Below, one piece after another: positions 1 to 6,656 of a stretch of 13,351 nt of DNA. This stretch comes from Chloroflexota bacterium (GTDB taxonomy: Bacteria > Chloroflexota > Anaerolineae > Anaerolineales > DRMV01). The position numbers and the translations under genes were made by a program. A model generated the notes under the pieces. That model worked only from the letters and a program-made list of their open reading frames with translations, ran no database searches and was not told the DNA's origin. Position 1 is the first letter of the stretch; each line of letters begins with the position of its first letter. The stretch lies in the NCBI GenBank assembly GCA_013153135.1, contig JAADFA010000088.1:1-13351 (forward strand). The letters are read 5' to 3'.

Positions 1-293
1 ACCTCGCCGAACACCGTGGTGACCTGGGCCGTTCGTCGGGCCGTGCGACGCATGGACTGCCCCGCTTCGGCGCAGCCCTCCTGGGTGCACACCACCCCTT
101 GCTGGTGTAGCCTTTGGTCCTTGGCTTCCAAACGGCGTTGGATGATCTTCGCCCCCAGGGCTTGCAGGCCTTGGTACAGCGCTTGGGTGAGTTCCACCAA
201 CGAGAGCTCGTCGAGGTCGATACCTTGCGGATGCGCCTCGTGCTGAAAATAGGCGTCGAACGCTTCGGCAACGAAATCTATGGGAAACTCCAT
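1..293 (-). CDS. Transposase N-terminus, ISKra4-like, partial (3' end outside window)
   Basis: The frame stays open from an ATG at 293 to the window edge: 97 codons, starting MEFPIDFVAEAFDAYF. The start is supported by an AGGAGG ribosome site 7 nt upstream. The visible part is an acidic, helical N-terminus, then a CxxxxC pair (VVCTQEGC), an arginine-rich stretch and TAQVTTVFGE, where the frame is cut. ISKra4-type transposases have this layout: a helical N-terminus, a cysteine-containing stretch, then a T-x-(F/L)-G-x-V strand ahead of an RR-x-Y-x-C block and the DDE core. The catalytic core is not in the window, so the family call rests on the N-terminus only. Alternatively it could be another protein with a short zinc-binding region. 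Being a real gene start is more certain than the family. Confidence 0.5.
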   Translation of the reverse strand, partial: MEFPIDFVAEAFDAYFQHEAHPQGIDLDELSLVELTQALYQGLQALGAKIIQRRLEAKDQRLHQQGVVCTQEGCAEAGQSMRRTARRTAQVTTVFGE

Positions 294-390
294 GGCGGGG
301 CCTCCTGTTGAGGGTTTGGAAGGAGGGCTATCCTACCACAGGTTGGCCCTTTTTTATCTCTCACTTCTACAAGATTTGCTTGCACCCCCC
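1..390 (-). mobile_element. Insertion sequence end (ISKra4-like), partial, running off the left edge
   Basis: The transposase-like frame at 1-293 is preceded on its own strand by about 95 nt of non-coding DNA. A G-run followed by TGCA (minus strand, 390 down to 381) is a plausible left tip of the element, because some ISKra4-group elements begin with a run of G. No matching inverted repeat can be checked, since the other end lies outside the window. The boundary at 390 is inference; the coding part is seen directly. If right, the element sits about 25 bp upstream of the promoter of the DUF2344 gene. Confidence 0.35.
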
Positions 391-396
391 AACGCC

Positions 397-419
397 TACA
401 GCCGCGGGCTTGGTACAAT
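397..419 (+). promoter_or_regulatory. Promoter, extended -10, for the DUF2344-GT39 pair
   Basis: TACAAT at 414-419 is preceded by TGG, giving an extended -10 (TGnTACAAT). It lies 54 nt upstream of the chosen start at 474. No good -35 box is visible at the usual distance; the DNA there may belong to the neighbouring insertion sequence. The call rests on the -10 alone and on its likeness to the -10 of topA in this window. Confidence 0.4.
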
Positions 420-473
420 GAATAACCAGGCTGGGCTCTAGTCTGGCTCGCGATCTTGGCACGGAGGATGAAC

Positions 474-1160
474 ATGCGACCGATCCCTACAGGGCCCCGT
501 CCACCGGGGCCAAGGCCCCAACGTTTGCGCATCACTTTTGCTAAAACAGAACCCATGCGCTTTACTAGCAACCTGGATGTGCAAACCGCGTTGGAACGCA
601 TGTTTCGCCGTGCCCAACTGCCCGTGCTACACACCCAAGGCTACAACCCACGCACTAAGCTCCACATCGCGGCCGCGTTGCCCCTGGGCGTGACCGGCCG
701 CGCGGAAGTGGCCGATGTGTGGTTGGAACACCCCATGGACGTGCAGCAAGTTCGACGAAAGCTCGAGCGCGCGCAGCCGCCAGGGTTGCGCGTCCTCCAT
801 GTAGAAGAGGTTCCGTTGGACGAGCCCGCGCTGCAAAACCAAGTGCGCGCGGCCGAATATGAGGTGCGTTTTCTGGAGCCAGTGATGGACCTGACCGAGC
901 GGGTTGCGCGCGTCATGGCCGCGGAGCACCTGCATCGCCCAAAGCCGGGTAAACGGGGCGGGACGTACGATCTGCGACCGCTCATTGAGGCTCTCGAGGT
1001 CTTGCCCCAACGCGTCAATGAACCGGCCCCGCGGCTTTGGATGCGGTTGCGCGCCGAACCTGGCGCAACTGGACGGCCGGACGAAGTCTTAGACGCGCTG
1101 GGATTGCCCTGGGAAATCGCGCGTGTCGAACGCACTCGCCTCATCTGGAGTAAGCCGTGA
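474..1160 (+). CDS. Radical SAM-linked protein, DUF2344 / TIGR03936 family
   Basis: A protein of 228 residues. After a proline/arginine-rich leader (1-17) comes the family core: LRITFAKTEPMRFTSNLD (18-35), ER..RRAQLP, then GYNPRTKLHIAAALPLG (56-72) and a G-R-A-E-V-A-D strand. This is the pattern of DUF2344, named for its occurrence fused to or next to B12-binding radical SAM proteins; its biochemical role is not established. Here it stands alone, without the radical SAM half beside it. The start ATG at 474 is chosen because GGAGG at 463-467 is 6 nt upstream; a TTG at 456 and an ATG at 468 are in frame, but the ribosome site is badly placed for them. Its stop overlaps the GTG start of the next gene, so the two are probably translated together. 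Family call is firm; function unknown. Confidence 0.85.
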   Translation: MRPIPTGPRPPGPRPQRLRITFAKTEPMRFTSNLDVQTALERMFRRAQLPVLHTQGYNPRTKLHIAAALPLGVTGRAEVADVWLEHPMDVQQVRRKLERAQPPGLRVLHVEEVPLDEPALQNQVRAAEYEVRFLEPVMDLTERVARVMAAEHLHRPKPGKRGGTYDLRPLIEALEVLPQRVNEPAPRLWMRLRAEPGATGRPDEVLDALGLPWEIARVERTRLIWSKP

Positions 1161-2437
1161 CGGGTACGCCCTCCCGTCGGCAATCACAAGTTTCTTCCCC
1201 GTTTCGGCCCAGGATAGCCCATGCAACAGGGTATATCCTCGCCGGGTTCAGCGCGGTATGGCTTATCTGGGCCTGGGCTACGGTGGGCGAAGTGCCCTTC
1301 CATCCCGACGAAGCGACATATCTCTACATGGCAAACGATGGCTATACGAATCCGGGCCGCCTCGCCTATGACCCCGATATCCGTACCCGCGCAGCCCACT
1401 ATCGCCTGGTCAACGCACCCCTTACCCGCTACCTGTGGGCCTTGAGCCTCCGCCTGGCCAACGCGTCGCCGCCCCCGGTCGATTGGCTCTGGGAGCAAAC
1501 TTGGAACGAGAACCGATCTCGCGGCGCGCTCCCACAACCCGACGCCCTGCTCGCCGCTCGGCGCACAGCCGTGATCCTGATTTGGCTCGCGGGATGGGGC
1601 CTGTACGCAGCCGCCCGAAACCTGGGTAGCCCGCGCGCAGGCCTGGTGGCCGCGGTGCTGTTTTGGCTGCACCCCCTGGTGTTGCTCCATGGACGGCGAG
1701 CCATGCAAGAAGCAGCCTTATTGGCCACCCTCGCGTGGCTGCTCACGGTGCTCACCGCGCCGCGAGCCCGCGCGTGGCTCATAGGCACCATGTGGGGGCT
1801 CGCGCTCGCAGCCAAAGCCTGGGCCCTGGCCTGGGGCCCAGCCGTGGGTTATCGCGCCCTCACCGAACGCCCGCGCCTCAGACGTGCGCTCGTCGTGCTG
1901 CTCACCGCCAGCGCGGTGCTCATGCTGCTGAACCCCGTCGCCTGGCGCGCGCCCCTCACCACCGCACGCGCCGCGTGGCAGCGGCGCCACGCGGTCACCC
2001 AGGGCCAGGTGCGCACCGCCCTCGCCTTGGGCAGCCCGCATGCGCTTACTACACCCGGCGCCCGCGCGCTCGCCCTGCTCTGGCACCTTTACCTCGCACC
2101 GCTGCAGTACGCCGAGGTCGGAAATTACCAGCACGCATTGGCAGCTGAGCAACGCGCGTATGACCAAAAACCATGGGCGCGTTGGACCCATGGCCCCATT
2201 GCCAGCGGCGCGCTCCTGGTACTAACAGGGCTCGGCCTGGTGCAGCTCGCGCGGCAAACCTGGCCACGCGCAGCAGGCAGAGCCTACCTCTTGGTTGGTG
2301 CGGGAATGCTCGCTTTCTATCTCGCCGCGTTGCCCTTGGCTTGGCAGCGTTATGTTGTACCGTGGCTACCATGGCTCGCGGTGGCATGGGGCTGGGGCGT
2401 GGACGCGCTGTTGGCTGCGTGGTTCCATCGAGCGTAA
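1157..2437 (+). CDS. Membrane glycosyltransferase, GT39/ArnT-like (GT-C fold)
   Basis: A 426-residue, strongly hydrophobic protein. A first membrane segment (about 24-43) is followed by the outer loop GEVPFHPDEATYLYMA, with the Asp51-Glu52 pair typical of GT39/PMT-type enzymes, which use lipid-phosphate-linked sugars at the outer membrane face. Further hydrophobic stretches lie near 137-152, 160-178, 183-200, 204-225, 238-258, 350-365 and 375-425, ending in the QRYVVPWLPWLAVAWGWG segment common to these proteins. At 426 residues it is shorter than many family members of about 500 or more and shows no clear C-terminal soluble domain. The GTG start at 1157 overlaps the previous stop (GTGA) and has GGAG at 1147-1150. 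The acceptor (lipid, protein or glycan) cannot be told from sequence. The fold class is confident; the substrate is unknown. Confidence 0.75.
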   Translation: MTGTPSRRQSQVSSPFRPRIAHATGYILAGFSAVWLIWAWATVGEVPFHPDEATYLYMANDGYTNPGRLAYDPDIRTRAAHYRLVNAPLTRYLWALSLRLANASPPPVDWLWEQTWNENRSRGALPQPDALLAARRTAVILIWLAGWGLYAAARNLGSPRAGLVAAVLFWLHPLVLLHGRRAMQEAALLATLAWLLTVLTAPRARAWLIGTMWGLALAAKAWALAWGPAVGYRALTERPRLRRALVVLLTASAVLMLLNPVAWRAPLTTARAAWQRRHAVTQGQVRTALALGSPHALTTPGARALALLWHLYLAPLQYAEVGNYQHALAAEQRAYDQKPWARWTHGPIASGALLVLTGLGLVQLARQTWPRAAGRAYLLVGAGMLAFYLAALPLAWQRYVVPWLPWLAVAWGWGVDALLAAWFHRA

Positions 2438-3033
2438 CAGATCCGCCACCCGACACGCGGCCGGGACGTACGCGCGCCGGGGAGGAGCTCCACCACTGCA
2501 TGACCCAGCCGGGTGCCCTCGGGGGAACGCACCTGGGCCAAGAGTTCGTAATACGCGAGGTTACACTGCTCCATTCCCCAAGGCCGAATCTCGAAATGCC
2601 GCGCCAACGAGGGAACAAACAATCGCCAGCCCCACGAGAAACGATGCCCCTCGACCATCCGCTCGCGCAGGGGCTCCAAGCGATATTCACGCACCCGCTG
2701 GCTGCGTCTGATGGGGTCAACCCACGTGCCCTCACGCCATTGGGTACGAGGAAAGTAGAAGAGCATCCCTTGTTCCCACCAGCGAAGCTACTGCCCAAAG
2801 CGATGACTGGAGGGCCGGGCAAGGTCGGTGAAGGCGAGCTGCAGGATGGGCCACGTCCATCTTGCGAGCCGCACGCGCAACACGGTGAACTGGAAGAAGA
2901 ACCGCGGGCCCGCGGTCGGGATCTCGGTCGGTGTGAGCACACCAGTTACGTACCACCACCCGGATACGCCGCGGTGGGGTGGCCACTCTGCTAGTGCATC
3001 GCGATGATCATGTTCACGATAGGGGACGTACAT
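2350..3033 (-). pseudogene. Remnant of a CrtC/AttH-type lipocalin-fold protein with in-frame amber codon
   Basis: From an ATG at 3033 one minus-strand frame runs to a stop at 2350, broken only by TAG at 2788-2790. The upstream part contains GWWYVTGVL, then FFFQFTVLR and ILQLAFTDL, the order seen at the N-terminus of CrtC/AttH-like proteins (xWWYxTGxL, FxxQxTxxR, xxxALTDL). The part after the stop contains MLFYFP, GTWVDP, SWGWRLFVPSLARHFEIRP, LAYYELLAQVRSPEGTRLG and VVELLPG, matching the C-terminal end of the same family. Full-length relatives have roughly 150-200 residues between these blocks, absent here, so an internal in-frame deletion as well as the nonsense codon is inferred. Recognisable homology ends near 2470; the last codons overlap the end of the GT39 gene on the other strand. 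No good ribosome site precedes 3033. Alternatives: two short functional pieces or a sequencing error at the TAG. Confidence 0.55.
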
Positions 3034-3054
3034 ACCGCCCTTCCCCGGGAAGAT

Positions 3055-3084
3055 AAAAAATGGCCGACCCAGCGAGGTCGGCCA
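3055..3084 (-). terminator. Rho-independent terminator of the sdh operon
   Basis: Read on the minus strand, TGGCCGACC (3084-3076), a 6-nt loop and GGTCGGCCA (3069-3061) form a perfect 9-bp GC-rich stem, followed at once by six T residues (3060-3055). It begins 19 nt after the sdhB stop. Any read-through would enter the CrtC-like remnant. Confidence 0.9.
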
Positions 3085-3103
3085 TAAGGGGGCTTGCGAT
3101 AGA

Positions 3104-3814
3104 CTAATCCAATCGCCCTGTTAAAATGGCTCGTTTAACTTCAGCGATCGCCTTGGTGATTTGGATCTCCCGGGGACAAGCCTCGGTGCAGCTAAAAGCA
3201 GTGCGGCAACGGAAAACACCGGAATCTTGAGCCAAGATCTCTAATCGCTGTTGAGCACCTCGGTCGCGGCTATCGAAGATGAACCGATGAGCATTAACGA
3301 TCGCTGCCGGCCCAAAATACTGCCCATCAGCCCAGAACGTAGGACATGAGGTTGTACATACGCCGCAGAGGATGCATTTCGTTGTATCGTCAAAACGCTC
3401 GCGCTCTTCAGGGGTCTGCAGTCGCTCCCTCCCATCAGGCGGAGGGGGTTCATCATTGATAAAGTAAGGCAAAACTTTGCGATAGTTTTCGAAGAAGGGT
3501 TCCATATCTACGATCAAATCTTTCACCACTTTCAGACCGAGCAAGGGCTCGATGGTAATATTTGTTGTACCCAAATCCTTAACCAAAACTTTACACGCGA
3601 GCCGGTTCACGCCATTGATGCGCATTGCATCAGAACCACAGACGCCATGGGCACACGAGCGTCGAAAAGCCAGGGTACCATCATGATAGCTCTTGACTTT
3701 CTCTAACAAGTCCAGAACCCGATCTGTAGGTTCGGCCTCGAGGGTATAGGTTTCATAATGTGGGGCCGAATCTTTCTCCGGGTTATAACGGAAAATCTTG
3801 AGTGTTACCTGCAT
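3104..3814 (-). CDS. sdhB: Succinate dehydrogenase iron-sulfur subunit
   Basis: A 236-residue protein carrying electrons from the flavin of SdhA to the quinone site at the membrane. The [2Fe-2S] ligands are Cys54, Cys59, Asp62 and Cys74 (SCAHGVCGSDAM...LAC), with aspartate as third ligand as in E. coli SdhB. The C-terminal ferredoxin domain has CILCGVCTTSCP (Cys147, 150, 153, 157) and FRCRTAFSCTEACP (Cys203, 209, 213), giving the [4Fe-4S] and [3Fe-4S] sets. After FW the sequence goes ADGQYFGPAAIVNAHRF, so the second tryptophan of the E. coli quinone pocket is alanine; actinobacterial SdhB proteins have a similar FWxxGxYFGP stretch, so this looks like a lineage trait. GGGAGGG lies 6 nt before the ATG, and sdhA ends 15 nt upstream. 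It is the last gene of the operon, followed by a strong terminator. Confidence 0.97.
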   Translation of the reverse strand: MQVTLKIFRYNPEKDSAPHYETYTLEAEPTDRVLDLLEKVKSYHDGTLAFRRSCAHGVCGSDAMRINGVNRLACKVLVKDLGTTNITIEPLLGLKVVKDLIVDMEPFFENYRKVLPYFINDEPPPPDGRERLQTPEERERFDDTTKCILCGVCTTSCPTFWADGQYFGPAAIVNAHRFIFDSRDRGAQQRLEILAQDSGVFRCRTAFSCTEACPREIQITKAIAEVKRAILTGRLD

Positions 3815-3829
3815 GGCAAGCCCTCCCTA

Positions 3830-5635
3830 TCAGTAGACCCGTTCCTTGGGCGGGTACTTGGTGATGACCACGGGCTTATACCGCAGTTCAATCTCGCCGT
3901 TTTCGCGCTTCCAAGCCAAGGTGTGCTTGAGCCAATTCTTATCATCGCGCTTAGGATAATCTTCGCGCCAATGGGCGCCCCGGCTCTCGGTGCGGGCCAA
4001 GGCGGAGACGGTGGTCACCTCGGCCAGGTCGAGCAGGTTGCCCAGTTCCCAAGCGCTCAAGAGCTCGGTGTTGAAGATCTTGCCCCGGTCATCCAGGTGG
4101 ATGTGTTTGTAGCGCTCTTTGAGTTCGCGGATAGTGTTGAGGGCTTCGGTCAATCCTTCCTCAGTGCGGAACACGCCCACGTGGTCCATCATGACCCGCT
4201 TCATTTCGTTGGCGATGTCTGCAATGCGCTCCGAGCCCTTGCTGTTGCGCAAGGTTTCCAGCTGGCTGATGGCGAAATCCGCCGCGTCTTTGGGGAGCGG
4301 TTCGAAATCCGTACCCAGGGCATACTCGGCAGCATGGATGCCGGCCTGTTTACCAAAGACCACGATATCCAGCAAAGAATTCGTACCCAACCGGTTGGCG
4401 CCATGCACCGAGACGCACGCGGTCTCACCAGCCGCGTACAACCCAGGCACCACCGTACCTTTTTCGTCGGCCAAAACTTCGGCCTTGATGTTGGTTGGGA
4501 TGCCACCCATAGCATAGTGGGCGGTGGGCTGAACAGGAATCGGTTCAGCCATAGGATCAATACCCAAGTAAGTGCGCGAAAAATCGATAATATCTGGCAG
4601 CTTCTGCAAAAGTTCTTCTGCAGTTACTACATACGGCGACCCATCAGGCCGCGTACGCCCATCAATTGCCGCGTATTTGTTTACAGTCTCAGGGCGCACA
4701 TCCAAGTAAACGTAACGTTGGCCATTAATACCGCGGCCTTCCTTTATCTCAATGTAGATAGCACGACTCACAACGTCGCGCGAAGCCAAATCCTTAACCG
4801 TGGGCGCGTAGCGCTCCATAAAGCGCTCACCCTTATCGTTGATGAGTACACCGCCCTCGCCGCGTACGCCCTCGGTGATGAGGATGCCAAGTTTGTAGAT
4901 GCCTGTAGGGTGAAATTGGTAGAACTCCATATCCTCTAGGGGCAATCCCCGCCGGAACAGGATAGCCGCCCCATCTCCGGTCAATGTGTAAGCGTTCGAC
5001 GTGATCTCCCAGAGCCGTCCCCAACCGCCCGTTGCGAAGACAACGGCCTTAGTGTGAAAAACATGAATCGTTCCTGTTGCGATATCAATCGCGACGACAC
5101 CCGCGACCTTGCCGTTGACAAGGATAAGGTCAAGCACTTGGAATTCGTTGAAAAAAGTTACATTGTGCTTAATCGATTGCTGATATAAAGTCTGCAGAAT
5201 CATATGGCCCGTGCGGTCAGCCGCATAACAAGCGCGACGTACCGGCTTACCGGTACGATTATTGGTATGACCTCCAAAAGGTCGCTGTGCAATACGCCCA
5301 TCAGGTGTTCGGCTAAAGGGCAAACCCATATGCTCCAATTCATACACAATCGCCGGTGCCTGATAGCACATAAATTCAATCGCGTCCTGATCGCCTAAAT
5401 AATCCGAGCCCTTAACTGTATCAAACGTATGCCATTCAGGATGGTCTTCCTCCAAGTTCCCCAAGGCAGCCCCAATGCCGCCCTGGGCCGCACCGGTATG
5501 GGATCGGGTCGGGTAGAGCTTGCTCAGCACCGCGGTCTTCGCGCCCTTCTTGGTTGCATATAGGGCAGCCATCAAACCTGCCCCACCAGCGCCCACAATA
5601 ACAACGTCATACTGATGTCGCTGCATCGTCATCAT
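3830..5635 (-). CDS. sdhA: Succinate dehydrogenase flavoprotein subunit
   Basis: A 601-residue catalytic subunit oxidising succinate to fumarate. The dinucleotide-binding GAGGAGL is at 15-21; RSHTGAAQGGIGAALGN (44-60) carries His46, the expected covalent FAD attachment site. Substrate-site residues are present: FHPTG with His242, GVRGEGG with Arg258, SRD with Arg286 (proton shuttle), PTAHY with His373 and HGANRLGTNSLLD with Arg415. The C-terminal helical domain is complete, and the length is normal. AAGGAGG precedes three in-frame ATGs; the first (5635) is 3 nt away and the second (5632) 6 nt, so true translation may begin one codon later. Base composition varies along the gene: the 3' part and the first 150 nt are GC-richer than the middle (about 4560-5460). 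It sits 31 nt after sdhD. The identification is secure. Confidence 0.97.
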   Translation of the reverse strand: MMTMQRHQYDVVIVGAGGAGLMAALYATKKGAKTAVLSKLYPTRSHTGAAQGGIGAALGNLEEDHPEWHTFDTVKGSDYLGDQDAIEFMCYQAPAIVYELEHMGLPFSRTPDGRIAQRPFGGHTNNRTGKPVRRACYAADRTGHMILQTLYQQSIKHNVTFFNEFQVLDLILVNGKVAGVVAIDIATGTIHVFHTKAVVFATGGWGRLWEITSNAYTLTGDGAAILFRRGLPLEDMEFYQFHPTGIYKLGILITEGVRGEGGVLINDKGERFMERYAPTVKDLASRDVVSRAIYIEIKEGRGINGQRYVYLDVRPETVNKYAAIDGRTRPDGSPYVVTAEELLQKLPDIIDFSRTYLGIDPMAEPIPVQPTAHYAMGGIPTNIKAEVLADEKGTVVPGLYAAGETACVSVHGANRLGTNSLLDIVVFGKQAGIHAAEYALGTDFEPLPKDAADFAISQLETLRNSKGSERIADIANEMKRVMMDHVGVFRTEEGLTEALNTIRELKERYKHIHLDDRGKIFNTELLSAWELGNLLDLAEVTTVSALARTESRGAHWREDYPKRDDKNWLKHTLAWKRENGEIELRYKPVVITKYPPKERVY

Positions 5636-5666
5636 GCGCCTCCTTGGAATCGTGCGCTAAACAGTT

Positions 5667-6059
5667 TTAAAATGCTTCGGCTCCTTTAACGCCTCCCAAA
5701 ATAGCCACGGCACCCATAAGAAGTACGATGAGCCAGATGATGAACAATATCCAGTTGAGCCGCGAACGTCCTGACGGACTATGTATGTAGTCCATTAACA
5801 CTTGCCGCAAACCATTCATACCATGCGAAAGCGCAAACGCGAGCAATAGGAAATCGTATATTCGCCATAAAGTAAAAGCCCACGTACGTTGAACATACGT
5901 CAAATCAATCTGATGAACACCTACAAGCACGTCCTTAATAAGAACATGGATCCAAGCCAAAGGAATAAGCAGGATGCCCGAATATCGCATCCATTTCCAA
6001 GCAGTACCTTCAAATGTGCGCGGTGGCTGGACAACGCGCGGCTGTCGTTGGGCACCCAT
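5667..6059 (-). CDS. sdhD: Succinate dehydrogenase membrane anchor subunit
   Basis: A 130-residue protein with three membrane helices (about 27-46, 65-88, 102-121). Helix 2 holds LSHGMNGLRQVLMDY, the HxxNGLRxxxxDY pattern of SdhC/SdhD-type cytochrome b anchors; His79 is the likely haem ligand, and His38 in helix 1 is another membrane-facing histidine. With SdhC it anchors SdhAB and forms the quinone-binding pocket. The start at 6059 is set by AGGAGG 7 nt upstream; the same frame is open to 6176, but that extension is proline/arginine-rich, lacks a ribosome site and overlaps sdhC. It lies 38 nt after sdhC and 31 nt before sdhA. The three-helix topology and motif make the role clear; the C versus D label follows position and resemblance to actinobacterial SdhD. 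Confidence 0.9.
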   Translation of the reverse strand: MGAQRQPRVVQPPRTFEGTAWKWMRYSGILLIPLAWIHVLIKDVLVGVHQIDLTYVQRTWAFTLWRIYDFLLLAFALSHGMNGLRQVLMDYIHSPSGRSRLNWILFIIWLIVLLMGAVAILGGVKGAEAF

Positions 6060-6097
6060 CGTGGTCCTCCTAAAATCAGGTCTTGGTCTTGGCCCTC

Positions 6098-6496
6098 TCA
6101 GTGGTGAACAAGGATGTTCCGCACCATAATCAAGGCCGCGGGAAGCCACAAGACAATGGATATAATCAAGGTCCAAATTACTGAACGCTTCCCGGTCTCG
6201 CGCTCCCAGAGGTCCGGGCGAAACATGTCAAAATAAATAATTCGCAACCCATTGACGCCATGATAAATTACCGAGAAAACCAAAAAGATCTCTCCAATCA
6301 TGAAGGGGGTTGAACGGTATAAGGCTATCGCGTGCATATATCCTTCAGGCCAAAAGTAAACAAAGGAGGTGTCAATGATATGAATTAAAAGGAAAAGCAG
6401 CGTTCCCAAACCGGTCAGCCGATGGAGGAGAAAGGCCACATGCCCATACCCTCGGTACTTTATGTATCCTTTGAAGGCCGTCGATGGACCTGACAT
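6098..6496 (-). CDS. sdhC: Succinate dehydrogenase cytochrome b556 subunit
   Basis: A 132-residue protein with three membrane helices (about 29-48, 64-86, 106-128). FLLHRLTGLGTLLFLLIHIID (residues 22-42) is the signature of the SdhC cytochrome b subunit, with the HRxTG quinone-site motif; YHGVNGLRIIYFD (78-90) in helix 2 holds His79, the probable haem b ligand. The spacing resembles actinobacterial and Chloroflexota SdhC. It is the first gene of the sdh operon, with AAGGAGG 7 nt before the ATG and a promoter about 50 nt upstream. GC content here is around 40-45 percent in places, clearly below the divergent neighbour ftcD. Confidence 0.95.
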   Translation of the reverse strand: MSGPSTAFKGYIKYRGYGHVAFLLHRLTGLGTLLFLLIHIIDTSFVYFWPEGYMHAIALYRSTPFMIGEIFLVFSVIYHGVNGLRIIYFDMFRPDLWERETGKRSVIWTLIISIVLWLPAALIMVRNILVHH

Positions 6497-6547
6497 CGGA
6501 AAACCTCCTTATTATCAAGGCCGTATCGAGGTCGATTTACGTGGCTT

Positions 6548-6576
6548 ATTATAACACTCCCAATATCGAAGCCCCA
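6548..6576 (-). promoter_or_regulatory. Promoter of the sdhCDAB operon, extended -10
   Basis: On the minus strand TATAAT (6553-6548) is a perfect -10 preceded by TGT, forming TGnTATAAT. The hexamer 17 bp upstream (TGGGGC, 6576-6571) is a poor -35, so the extended -10 probably carries recognition. The start of transcription would be near 6541, leaving a leader of about 45 nt. No operator-like inverted repeat was found in the 160-bp divergent spacer shared with ftcD. Confidence 0.75.
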
Positions 6577-6656
6577 GTGTCTATCCTCACCCATTTCTAA
6601 TGAGGCAGGATGAAGATACCTGTATTCCCACCCACACTTTCCAAGGAGCGAGCTCT

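Noticed and set aside
2049..2994. Large overlapping frames on both strands (2049-2942 minus, 2173-2994 plus) in the GT39/remnant region
   Set aside because: Their products are low-complexity, rich in Arg, Pro, Gly and Ser, without motifs; the family-like motifs lie in a different frame (2350-3033 minus).
3300..3350. Alanine in place of the second quinone-pocket tryptophan of SdhB as a loss of function
   Set aside because: Actinobacterial SdhB proteins show a similar FWxxGxYFGP stretch, so it is probably a normal lineage difference.
3758..4939. 393-codon open frame on the plus strand, antisense to sdhA and the start of sdhB
   Set aside because: It is the complement of well-conserved sdhA/sdhB coding sequence, has no ribosome site or recognisable domain, and such frames are common opposite GC-biased genes.
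6060..6176. Upstream extension of sdhD to an ATG at 6176
   Set aside because: The extension overlaps sdhC, has no ribosome site and no family-like sequence, while AGGAGG fits the start at 6059.
6600..6656. Upstream ATG of ftcD at 6600
   Set aside because: Family members begin at MKLVECVPNFSEG, and the AAGGAG site belongs to the ATG at 6657.
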